From contig JALKBU010000024.1 in assembly GCA_023091735.1 (NCBI GenBank), positions 1 to 64,000 on the forward strand: DNA of 64,000 nt, written 5' to 3'. This DNA comes from Trichomonas tenax (taxonomy: Eukaryota > Parabasalia > Trichomonadida > Trichomonadidae). Below the pieces are notes generated by a model that worked only from the letters and a program-made list of their open reading frames with translations, had not been told where the DNA came from and ran no database searches. The translations under genes and the position numbers were made by a program. Shown piece after piece: positions 40,472-49,890 of this stretch (the first letter of the stretch is position 1; every line of letters begins with the position of its first letter).

Positions 40472-42054
40472 CAGAATTTTGGAAAGGTGACGTTTATAAA
40501 TTATTTACAAAATATACGGAATCTCTATATTCTGATTTATATAGAAAGGTACCCCAACTGAATTCTGACGCTCCGTTGGCAGCGAAACTTTGGACACAGG
40601 TAGCCAATACCCTAGAGGACCTATATGTTGAAGATCGAGGAAATCTATTGAGGAATTTTCGAGAAAAAGTTTATTTCAATTGGATACTTTTGCAAAGTTT
40701 TTGCAATTTCGATTTTTTCGCTTCGTTTTTTTAATTTTTCGTTTTTCTTGTCGGATTTATGAATTTAAGTGATTCTAATACTATAATACTATTGTATAAT
40801 ACATACTCATTATAATTCTTCATAAATTACTTGCTAAATATAATTCCTTGCAATTTTAATGATTCAGTTCATCTTATATTAAAAGATCCATCGCAAGCTT
40901 GGTATGATCTGTCAAGGTATCAGGTTCGAAACAGGATCATGTCGATTTTTTTACTCTCAAAAATATTTCAACATTTAACTACACTAAAATATTTTTCTAA
41001 TTATCAACATTCTTCAATTTTAGGATACTAGATAGTTTAAATCAGAAAAGATTTTCAATAATGTGCTTCCCTCTGCAAGCAAAGGTCAGTATGAATGACT
41101 TGTAAGTTTTTAAAGAGATAAGGGAGAGTGGGTAATTGATATTTCGAAATCTACGACAAAATATTTTCTAAATAAAAATATTATTTAAAATTAACGGGCT
41201 GTACATGTACAACATCATAGAAAATAGCACATCAATGGTTTTTGTAAGATCAATAAAACGCAAATTAGTATGTTGTTACTCTTCTATCACATTCGGCCTT
41301 TAATCGATGGTTTCGTATACGTGTTGTGAGCAAAAATGATTTCGTTAACTATTGTTTCTGGAAAATTGCTCGATGAATTTCATTGTTTACAAGATATTTA
41401 TCGCCAATAGCTGCTAAATATGAGTAGTATGTCAAAGTCCGGAACGGAGCGAAAATTCGTCATGATATACAATATCAAAAAATTGTGCTATGCTTTTGAG
41501 ACAAGGTACTCATTTAAATTTGATGGAGGTACTGCCCTTTCAATATGAAGTAAAATGGACCTCTTTACTAAAATGTAGAAATATCTTGAGATTTACATGC
41601 GAAAATTTTGATAAATTTATTATAAGTAGATTCTATGGACAGTTAAGTAATAATGTGTTACTTGATCGTTTGTTAAAAGTCTAAATGTTGTGTAAAAGGA
41701 GCGCAAATAATACTCCGAGACCAATTTTTGAGGGTCCTAAAATAACGTATTTTCAGTTGAGGTTATATAGCATTTGGATAACTATTTCAAAATGTGACAC
41801 GTAAAAATATATATGACACATAATTTTTATTTCTGTCATGTAAATTCATAATTTCCCTGAAATCATTAAAAATCTAATGAATACTTAATAACCATTCATT
41901 ATTCCTTTAAATCCATAATTAATTTTGTATGACAAAGTTTTGGCCTTAATTAATCAAATTAATTTACCAGACATTTTCATTTGATCAAATTAAATTCAGA
42001 TTATTGAAGATTAAAAGGATTAAGTTTGAAATACATCAATTTTTATTGGGTTAT
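40472..42054. other. 1.6-kb spacer without a recognised gene
   Basis: It starts with a G+C-richer patch (40545-40640) that shares a short word with the segment at 4230-4510. The rest is AT-rich, with TGTGACACGTAAAA near 41796 and a further TGACACATAA 20 bp on. ORFs of 60-70 codons (40831 and 41490, plus strand) show no recognisable motif. Nothing supports a gene. Confidence 0.4.
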
Positions 42055-44587
42055 TTAAAACAGCTCCGACATAATTAATTGCATGGAGCGTCCCTGCCTA
42101 ACACTTTTGAGGAGAATTCCAGAAATCTTCTGGACCTTGAAACCAGCAGCATAAACAAGTTTGTTATCCTTGAAGTACATCTTGATTGCACGTCCTTCCT
42201 TGTCGTTGCGCTGTGAGATAACTTCGTAGTCGGCTGGATTCTCTGGTGGGATATCAACAGCGAACAACTCGGTATCCATATCAATCATGTTGACTGGCTC
42301 GATGGCGAACTGGAATTACTTGCAATCACCAGCAGCGTTGGCACCAGCAACTTTACCCATGGCAAGAGCTGGAGCCCAAAGACCCTGGTTGACATTATCA
42401 AGGAAAACGCAATCACCAGCTGCATAGATGTCCGGGACACTTGTTTCCATTCTGTTGTTAACTGTGATACCACGGCCGCATTTGATTCCTGCAGCAGCAG
42501 CAATCTCGGATTCAGCTCTGACACCAGCGTTGACGACAACGAAGTCCGCAGGGATGAACTCATCACCAACCTGAACGCCGGTGACCTTCTTGTCATCGCC
42601 CTTTATTGCGACGCATTGGCCGAGTCTTAAGTCAACACCAAACTTGCGGACATGCTCCTGGAGATTCTGGGAGGCCTCTGCATCCAACTGTCTGGCCATG
42701 AGCCTTGGCATGCATTCGACAACTGTAACGTTCAAGCCTCTCTGTCTGATAGCAGAAGCGTTCTCGAGACGAAGAACATCACCATCAATGACAACAGCTC
42801 TCTTAGATGTGTTGTAAGCCTTGTTAAGTCTGTCAACATCAACAGAAGATCTAACAACGATGACGTTGTCCAGTCCTTCATGACCGATCGGTGGAATGAA
42901 TGGCCTTGAGCCTGTGGCGAGGACGAGCTTGTCGTATGGATGAGATTCACTGTTGGAAAGTCTGAGCTTCTTTGACTTTGTGTCGATGGAGTTGACAACA
43001 ACGCCAAGCTTGAGCTCAATGTTGTTTTCTCTATACCTTTCCTCGTTCTTCAGGTAGTACTTGTCTGGAGCAATCTCAGCGTTAAGAGCATCATCATGAT
43101 TGGACGGTAGTAAGGCCGAAGTTTTTCTTTCGTGACCATTGTAATCTTCGCGACTGAGTTTCTCTCACGGATTGCCTCGATGGCGGCAACAGCAGCAGCG
43201 CCGGAACCAACAACGACGAAGTTGAGTGGTTCAAAGCTCTTGCACTCAATTTCTTCGGCATCATATAGCTCGAACAAATCTTGTTCAACACCGCAAGCCG
43301 GACATTGTATTGGTGGTGTGACACATGCATAAATTTCACCGCAGATGATGTATCTCCAGAGAACGACGGCTCCTGTTGGGTTGAGCTCTGACCAGTCCTT
43401 TGCACCGACGACTTTTCCTGGTCTGATTCTTTCTGGAACGTTTCCTGTTTCGAGGGCATCACCGAAAGCTCTGCCGAAGCCACGAACCTTTTCATGCTCC
43501 TTCTTGGACATCCTGAACTTGATTTTGATGCCTTCGATGACTTTGCAACGGATTTGATCGAATCTTGAAATAATATTATCGACACCTTCACCTGACCGAT
43601 CATAAGAGCCGAAAACGGAAACAACCTTGCAGCTGTGCGTGATTGGGCTCATTGACAAAGCAATATCCCAAATTGGAGGAACAGCATCACCATTGATTGT
43701 GTTTGTGCCGAGAAGAACACCATCAGCTGTAGCAATGGCTGCCATAATCTCTGGTTTGAGGCTTCCGTAATTGGCAATGTTAACATTGAACATTTTGATT
43801 GTTGCATCAGGGATTTTTTCAAGGATACCGGCCTTGATTTCCTCAGCAATTTCTGTTGTATATCCAGAGGCTGATGCGTAAGCCATGACAACTTCAATTT
43901 CGGGTGCGGCATCGCTGGTTCAGACCATGACCTATATTTATCGATTGTTTCCTGGATGCGATCATCGAGAACAGGTCCGTGGACGAGACAGACGAGCTTT
44001 ATGTCGAGATCGAGGATCTTATCTGTTCCTTTGATGATGAAATCTTTGAATGGATCGAAAATTGCTGTGTAGTAGTAAAGGAGGGCTTCCTGGTATCCTT
44101 CCTCCTCTTCAGGTGGCAATTTGCTCATCAAAATGGATTTTTTCAGTGAATAATGTGTACCAAATGAATCGCATGTGAATAATGTCTGTTCTTCGACGAG
44201 ATATGTATACATTGAGTCCGGCCAGTGCAAGAATGGGCAGGAAATGAACTCAAATGTCTTTCCTCCGAATTTCAATGTCTTGATATCTTCAGCAGAATGT
44301 CCACGGAACGGAATATTGACGATATCCTCCAAATATGTCAACGCAGTCTTGGAGCCGATAACCGTAAGGTCAGGAATAAGCTCAATCAGCTTCTTTATAG
44401 AGCCTGAGTGGTCAGGTTCTGTGTGATTTGTGATTAAGTACTTGATTTTGTTGATATCACCGATTACTGATTTAACTTTCTTAACGTATTCATCGAAGAA
44501 GCATTTTTTGACGGTTTCAACAAGAACAGCGCCTTCTGGAGTCTTAATAAGATAAGCGTTGTACGTTGTACCGTAATTTGTCTCCAT
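42055..44587 (-). pseudogene. Class F flavodiiron protein gene, broken
   Basis: The order of domains is that of trichomonad class F flavodiiron proteins, which reduce O2 with NADH electrons: diiron beta-lactamase-like, flavodoxin, short-spacer rubredoxin, NADH:rubredoxin oxidoreductase. Diiron ligands are intact (NHTEPDHSG; FLHWPDS; CDSFGTH; LVHGPV), as are the flavodoxin loop ASASGYT and the FAD motif VVVGSGAAA. But the reading frame is lost near 43912 and 43100, each consistent with one missing base, and an in-frame TAA lies at 42316-42318. The N-terminus is cut: the usual L-R-x-F-H-G segment appears as NLRHRHG in another frame just upstream of 44587. The first rubredoxin cysteine is Tyr (43350-43352). 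Decay and sequencing error are both possible; the number and kinds of lesion favour decay. Confidence 0.85.
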
Positions 44588-44901
44588 GACGATGTCGAAG
44601 ATTATTCAAAACAATAGAGGACAAGAATGGGAAACATCAGCATGATTATGAGTCGAAATTGAAGTGTTGTATGAAATTGATGAGAATATTAACATTTGAA
44701 ATGATGCTAGAGGAATTCTGGTGTTTGATAATAATATGTTTGCAATGGCAGAAAGTTTATATCAATTGTAATAATCTGGATTCTATAACAGTTCGATAAA
44801 GTTGATGGAAACTACAATACAAATTCATACGTGGTTTCTAGTATTGCAATGAAGCTGATTTAATTGATTTAATCATCTTATTGAAAGAAATTAGATTTCT
44901 G
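44588..44901. other. Spacer, nothing recognised
   Basis: About 310 bp of AT-rich sequence between the flavodiiron relic and the Gemin2-like gene. The end adjoining the relic may still hold decayed N-terminal codons; otherwise nothing is visible. Confidence 0.35.
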
Positions 44902-45474
44902 TTAATTTTCTTGATGGAAGAATGAAGTGATAATCATGTATGGAATCATTAATTCTGAGTATAATGGATCATTCTTAGAGGAAAGCTCATTTAATTGGAT
45001 AATGATTTTGTCAAGAATTTTTTGCATATTAGCAATAGAATCATTAGGTGCAAGTCTTGTTTCGTATATAGCAATCGTGAAAATCCACAATAAATCGTTT
45101 TTATTGAATGGAATTTCGTAATTCGCAAAATATCCAAATAGATCACATATGTCATCACACCCTGCAACGCTGCTGAGGACCGGAGGCTCTCCACGTTCGA
45201 TCTTTTTAAGAATATTATAAATATTATTTTCTTCTTGCGATTTTCCAAGAACATTTATGTAAATTCTCATGTACTGGAACCAAAGCATGAATTTATCCTT
45301 CCACTCTTTGTCGGGAATAAGTTCTTCCGCTACTTTTATTCCATCAGATGGTGAAACGTATTTGAAAGCGGCCGAATTCGATTCCGTTTCTTTCTCCTTT
45401 TGGTTCTCTTTTTGCTGTTCATTTTCTTGTTCTTTCTTTTTTCCTGTCATCAATTCGAAAACAGTTGGTTTCAT
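44902..45474 (-). CDS. Gemin2/SIP1-like protein (tentative)
   Basis: 190 residues. The first 35 are K/E/Q-rich and disordered. The rest is helical. Its end, NDLLWIFTIAIYETRLAP then MQKILDKIIIQLNEL and LMIPYMIITSFFHQEN, follows the Gemin2 C-terminal pattern (LLW..alla.le.pl..d....R.laR....R...........N.LI.ivs.yF.Q). Gemin2 is the conserved core of the SMN complex that loads Sm proteins onto snRNAs. The family is highly divergent in protists, and no N-terminal Gemin2 signature is visible, so this is a lead rather than an assignment. It lies 52 bp upstream of the Spt5 gene's stop in the same orientation. Confidence 0.45.
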   Translation of the reverse strand: MKPTVFELMTGKKKEQENEQQKENQKEKETESNSAAFKYVSPSDGIKVAEELIPDKEWKDKFMLWFQYMRIYINVLGKSQEENNIYNILKKIERGEPPVLSSVAGCDDICDLFGYFANYEIPFNKNDLLWIFTIAIYETRLAPNDSIANMQKILDKIIIQLNELSSKNDPLYSELMIPYMIITSFFHQEN

Positions 45475-45526
45475 TTATGAAAAAAATGAAATGAATAAAA
45501 ATAAAAAACAATTTATATAATAACAT

Positions 45527-48500
45527 TCACATGTGATTAACTTTCTGCGCTTCAACGACACAATTCCTGACTAATACTTGCTGCGTTGTTTTGTCTGTTG
45601 TCCAGAAAGTTCCAAATACAATATTTCCGTATATATGCTCTACAATTCCTGAACAGTTACAGCCATTAATGTTGGTCAATATATAATCTCCAATAGAGAG
45701 GATAGAACCCGACGCATCTCTAGCATCTGTTTGATCTCTAATTCTGCTCCATTTTTCATTCTTTGGGATTTTTTGAGTCATTCCGTAAACATTGAGACAC
45801 ATTGCAAAGCGATTGTTTGATGTGAGAACCATCATAGCAATCGAATTGCACATGATGAGATCTCCTCGAGGAGGCAAATATTCTGTTTTGTCTGTCATCA
45901 AGTGAATTTCTTGACCTGATCGTATAAGTTCATCATTCTTGAATTTTCTCGTTGGCTGAAGAGGAGCAATAAGAATATCATGATCATTGGAATTAAGAAC
46001 AACATATGTTTCCATAGAAGTAGTATGAGTAACAATATCTCCTGGCTTGAAAGCATTCTGTGTATAATCAACAACTGGATTTTCGCTCTGCTTGATTGCA
46101 TCAAATTTAATGGCTTCCTCATCAATTCTGCTTGTAAGTTCACGACGAATAGCATCACTATAAGATAAATAATTTGCTTGGGAATCTTTTGATGGGATTT
46201 CAAAAGACGTTTGTTTCTGTTTCTTATGCTGTGATGCATTCTTTTCTCGAATTGCTTGTTGTTCTTCATCGTGTCTGCAAATTCTTTCTTCGCCTTCTCT
46301 TCTTAATCGTTCTGCAATCATAAGTTGAATTAATTCTGCTTCTTCTTCCTTTTGTTTTCTGATCTTTTCTTCTAATTCTATTTTAGTCCTCCCCTCTTCT
46401 TCCTTGCGAATTCTTTCATCCTCTTCTTTCTGTTTTTGAATTCTTAATTCTTCTTCTCTTCTGATTCTCTCTTCCTCTTCTTTTTGTTTCCTGATTCTTT
46501 CTTCTTCCTCTCTTCGAATTCTCTCTTCTTCTTCAGCCTTGAGAGCTTTCTTTCTGTTGGCCTCAAGAATTCTGTTTTGTTCTGCAATCCTTTCAGAGTT
46601 CTTCTTTTGCTTCTCAAACTTCTTCTTCTCTTTATCTTCTTTCTCTGGCTGTGGGGCTGTAGGCTTCGCGCCTAAGAGTGACAAGAGTTGAGCATCAGAT
46701 GAGCGAACTTGCTTTCCACGAAGAGGGCGAATACCGAAATTGATTTGGATTGTTGGCTGTTGAACAATTACTGGCTTTCTTGGATGAGTAGCGATATTTG
46801 CATCAGGATCGTTTATTGATGACGTTCTCTCAATTCTTGGAACATTTACATGGACTGTATGATTTGCTGCATCTTCCTCAGACTCAGAATGTGTTGCGTC
46901 CATTTCTTCTGTTGGAATTTCCTCAATTCTCCATGATTCGTCATGAACTGAATGATCGCTATCTGCTTGTTGAGGTTTTAGAGATTCTTTAGATTCTGGT
47001 TCACTATTTTCATTAGCAGCTAAATTCTCATTATGATTTTCTGTTTGTGGTTTAATTTCTGTTTGTTCTTCTTCCTTTTCTTGTTGAATTTGTTGAGCAT
47101 CAGCATGAATTGATTCATCATTTTGTTTTCTTTTTGTTTCTTGTTGAGTTATGATTTCATTTACTGATTGTTCTTCTGTTTCTTGTTGATTTATAATTTC
47201 ATTTACTGATTGATTTTCTGTTTCTTGTTGATTTGTGATTTCCGCCGGTGTATTTTCTTCAGTTAAATGTTCGATTGGAGTTTCATTTGTTGGCTTTTCT
47301 TCAGATTCTTGTTCATTTTGTTTTTCTTCTGGTTCTGGAATTTCTGGAATAGATGTTTCTATTTCCTGTTGTGGTAATTCTACATTTTCTTTCAATTCTT
47401 GGTTTTCTAAGTTATGCTCTTCTAATGATTCATTTTCAACTTGCTTTTCAGATCTGTTCTCTGATTCGATACTTTCATTTTGTGGAAGTTGCAATTCTTC
47501 ATTTTGAAGAGTTTCTGGCTCATTTTCTTGCATAGACTCTTGGATGACTGCTGCAGATTGAGTATTTTGTTCGACTTCGTTTGAAACTTCTGGTTCTTCT
47601 TGGGTTTCTTCACCTGTTTCATATATTGACAGTTTGCAACGAGCTTCAAATGTCCAATTCAATAATTCGATTTCTTTTTCATCTAAAACTTCTTCTTTCA
47701 CTAGTTTCGGTGGCTTTGGATTGTAAACTCTTAAGTTTGATCTAATATTTGTTTCATTAATCTCTTCATTGAATTTTTCGAGCTCTTCATCTGCTGCGTA
47801 GGTACTCCATGTAGTTAAACACTCTAAATCAACTTTCATTATTAAAAATTCTTTGTAAAATTTCATATCTTTGAATAAATATCCCTGAACAGTGTCTGTT
47901 TTAGCAAAATTAAGGTTAACATTATACTGTTTATAACCGACTTTAGACGCACGAATGTAATCAAATGGAGTTGGTTTTGAAACGAGATTTGTTAAATTAT
48001 CAATAAATCTTGGCCAAAGCTTAACAATGGCCATTTTCTGTATTATATCGATGTCTAGAATTTCTACTATGTCTCCTGAGTATGGTGGTAAAAATAAACG
48101 TGCATATTTTCGATTATTGAATTCTATGAATTTAAGCTGAGTGGCGATAATCATATTGTGTAGAAAAGTGTTTGGTTGAACAACTTCAAATTCTTTCTTC
48201 GGAAAAACTTCGAGTAATTTTTTTAAGGATATTCCTTCAATAAAAATCTTATCTGTTATTTCAGGAAGGACCACCAATGATCCTCCATCATTTTTAAGTT
48301 CGTTAAATAGTTCTGCTGTCATTCTAACAAGCATAGTCGCTTGCAATTTTTTTGCACATTGGAAAGAGTATATTTGTTGTGGCGGGCTATTGATTAATTC
48401 TTGTTGGTGTTTGTAAAATTGTGTCTTTGGGTCTCCTGTATGAACGCATGATAATTGTGGTTCAGATTTTTTTGATTTTGACGCGATATCTATATTAGAG

Positions 48501-48586
48501 ATAAGATCGATCCAGTTACAGAGGTCTCTTTCTTGATATTCTGAAAAATTTGGATGCTCAGTTAACTGCAAAACATGCTTTTTCAT
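45527..48586 (-). CDS. SPT5: Divergent Spt5 (DSIF/NusG family) with huge E/Q-rich insertion
   Basis: 1019 residues. Residues ~70-150 fit the NGN domain (QIYSFQCAKKLQATMLVRM ... LVVLPEITDKIFIEGIS). Residues 160-195 match Spt5's first KOW (KYARLFLPPYSGDIVEILDI ... VKLWPRF). Residues 235-272 match the Spt5 linker (GYLFKDMKF ... ELEKFNEE). At the C-terminus, FKPGDIVTHTTS (~846) and WSRIRDQT...SIGDYILTNINGC (~945-975) match later KOW domains. Between them lie ~500 residues absent from other Spt5 proteins: an E/Q/N-rich tract (~320-560) and an E/K/R coiled coil (~640-790, EEERIRREEE-type repeats). Spt5 binds RNA polymerase II and controls elongation and pausing. The usual acidic N-terminus and C-terminal phospho-repeats are missing; the insertion may replace them. 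Confidence 0.75.
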   Translation of the reverse strand: MKKHVLQLTEHPNFSEYQERDLCNWIDLISNIDIASKSKKSEPQLSCVHTGDPKTQFYKHQQELINSPPQQIYSFQCAKKLQATMLVRMTAELFNELKNDGGSLVVLPEITDKIFIEGISLKKLLEVFPKKEFEVVQPNTFLHNMIIATQLKFIEFNNRKYARLFLPPYSGDIVEILDIDIIQKMAIVKLWPRFIDNLTNLVSKPTPFDYIRASKVGYKQYNVNLNFAKTDTVQGYLFKDMKFYKEFLIMKVDLECLTTWSTYAADEELEKFNEEINETNIRSNLRVYNPKPPKLVKEEVLDEKEIELLNWTFEARCKLSIYETGEETQEEPEVSNEVEQNTQSAAVIQESMQENEPETLQNEELQLPQNESIESENRSEKQVENESLEEHNLENQELKENVELPQQEIETSIPEIPEPEEKQNEQESEEKPTNETPIEHLTEENTPAEITNQQETENQSVNEIINQQETEEQSVNEIITQQETKRKQNDESIHADAQQIQQEKEEEQTEIKPQTENHNENLAANENSEPESKESLKPQQADSDHSVHDESWRIEEIPTEEMDATHSESEEDAANHTVHVNVPRIERTSSINDPDANIATHPRKPVIVQQPTIQINFGIRPLRGKQVRSSDAQLLSLLGAKPTAPQPEKEDKEKKKFEKQKKNSERIAEQNRILEANRKKALKAEEEERIRREEEERIRKQKEEEERIRREEELRIQKQKEEDERIRKEEEGRTKIELEEKIRKQKEEEAELIQLMIAERLRREGEERICRHDEEQQAIREKNASQHKKQKQTSFEIPSKDSQANYLSYSDAIRRELTSRIDEEAIKFDAIKQSENPVVDYTQNAFKPGDIVTHTTSMETYVVLNSNDHDILIAPLQPTRKFKNDELIRSGQEIHLMTDKTEYLPPRGDLIMCNSIAMMVLTSNNRFAMCLNVYGMTQKIPKNEKWSRIRDQTDARDASGSILSIGDYILTNINGCNCSGIVEHIYGNIVFGTFWTTDKTTQQVLVRNCVVEAQKVNHM

Positions 48587-48644
48587 CCATATGTCACTTT
48601 TCCACTTGCTACTTATTAAACATCGAATTTCTCGATAATAAATT

Positions 48645-48885
48645 CATTTCACGTAGTAAAACTATATGTTTCATATTATACTATATCATGTGGATCTATT
48701 TTATAAAGCAAATAGAATATATTCTCACTCAAAATATTTTCATATAATTTCATGATACTAAGTTATTTTCATGAAGTAAAACTTTATATTCCAAATTTAA
48801 TACCAGAAGTGAGTCTATTTTATAAACCAAATATATATTATAGTATCATTCAAGATATTTGGGAACAATTTCATATTTGAATAAT
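48645..48885. repeat. Diverged tandem duplication, ~120-bp period
   Basis: AGTAAAACT recurs at 48655 and 48775, and TCTATTTTATAAA recurs downstream in each unit with the same offset (about 48695 and 48812). Copies are roughly 70 percent alike by eye. Confidence 0.5.
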
Positions 48886-49289
48886 AAATAAATCCATTCT
48901 AGCACTGCTACAAGCATTTATGAATTATGTACTATCTTTTAAATAATATGTTTTCTGTTGAAAGTTATCTCAACCATAAAATGATGATTTGTTCATGAGA
49001 TAAATCATCCAATTCTCTAAAAATCCATATTTATAACATTCATTTTTGTACAATATGTGAGTTAGCATCGGTAAAATTATAAATTTTCTTTGTTCCTGAT
49101 GCAATTTGAAGAGAATTTATCTTCATGTTTGATCAATGATCCAAATGATGATAATTATATATCCATGTACTTGCTGTACCCAAATTTTGCTTCGTATGTT
49201 TCAAAAAATCAATATAAGAAGATAAAAGAATAAAACAAAAGCAATAATTTATGTTACTTTTTATGATGTCACGTTTTATTTTTCTTTTT

Positions 49290-49294
49290 CCTTT
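49290..49294 (+). promoter_or_regulatory. M5-like CCTTT box
   Basis: CCTTT 4 nt before the ATG at 49299. M5 (CCTTT) is a reported trichomonad core-promoter element overlapping the transcription start in genes without an Inr; its position here fits. Confidence 0.4.
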
Positions 49295-49298
49295 TTAA

Positions 49299-49613
49299 AT
49301 GATGGAAGAAAACGCTACGAATCAACTTTGGGCTCCAATCAATCAGAAAAATAATATAACCAGCATCAATCAAGTCTCCAATGTTCGATTTGTTATAATA
49401 ATTTTCGAAGGACAACATTATTTTCATTATTTCTCAAATGAGGAAAATTGCGATCTCTTATATGACTTTGCGTCTGATTCAGCAAGTTTAGAGAGAGAAA
49501 AATTTATTTTATTAACACAAAAGAAAGAAACTATTGATAGAAATGCAAAAATATCAGAACAGTTCCCAGGAACAACTACTGGTAGAGTAATAGTGATTAT
49601 GCAAAGAGTTTAA
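49299..49613 (+). CDS. Small UBX/ubiquitin-like protein (tentative)
   Basis: 104 residues beginning MMEENATNQLWAPINQKN. After a 25-residue polar lead, the pattern VRFVIIIFEGQHYFHYF ... LLYDFASD ... KFILLTQKK ... ISEQFPGTTTGRVIVIM resembles a UBX-type ubiquitin fold: strand, loop, second strand, helix with L.DF, a strand F.L.T, and a last hydrophobic strand. UBX domains bind p97/VCP. The cis-Pro FPR touch-turn is not seen, so function cannot be claimed. A CCTTT box just upstream supports a real transcript. Confidence 0.5.
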   Translation: MMEENATNQLWAPINQKNNITSINQVSNVRFVIIIFEGQHYFHYFSNEENCDLLYDFASDSASLEREKFILLTQKKETIDRNAKISEQFPGTTTGRVIVIMQRV

Positions 49614-49890
49614 TATAATTCAAAATTTTAATAATACATGAAATTATCGAAAAATATAGAATTAACTTCCATCAAAAGTTCCCACTGGGTTAGAAATAAC
49701 TCAAAAATCAAAACCATTAATGAATTCAAGACAAAAAAATTTTCTTGATCAATGACATTTACATGAGAAAACATTTTTAGAACAACTATGTATGACTTTT
49801 TTAAATAGTTCTCTGTCCGTTATAGCTTTTCAATATCATTGAAACTAAAAGATAATATAAACATATTTATTATAACAAAACAATAATATA

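Larger units (their letters stand above)
48587..49298. other. Divergent spacer with a 120-bp tandem duplication
   Basis: Two diverged copies of a ~120-bp unit (48645-48885) lie just upstream of the Spt5 start. The rest is AT-rich. A CCTTT box ends the spacer 5 nt before the next gene. Confidence 0.5.

Noticed and set aside
40915..40945. GGTTCGAAAC resembling a tRNA T-loop/B-box
   Set aside because: The flanking bases do not pair as a T-stem, there is no matching A-box or acceptor stem within 90 bases, and nothing folds as a cloverleaf.
41490..41684. 64-codon ORF in the spacer before the flavodiiron relic
   Set aside because: Too short, no motif, no initiator and no neighbouring remnant of the same frame.
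42285..43886. Several separate short ORFs in the flavodiiron region as independent genes
   Set aside because: Joined in order they follow one multidomain protein; none has its own start or promoter signal.
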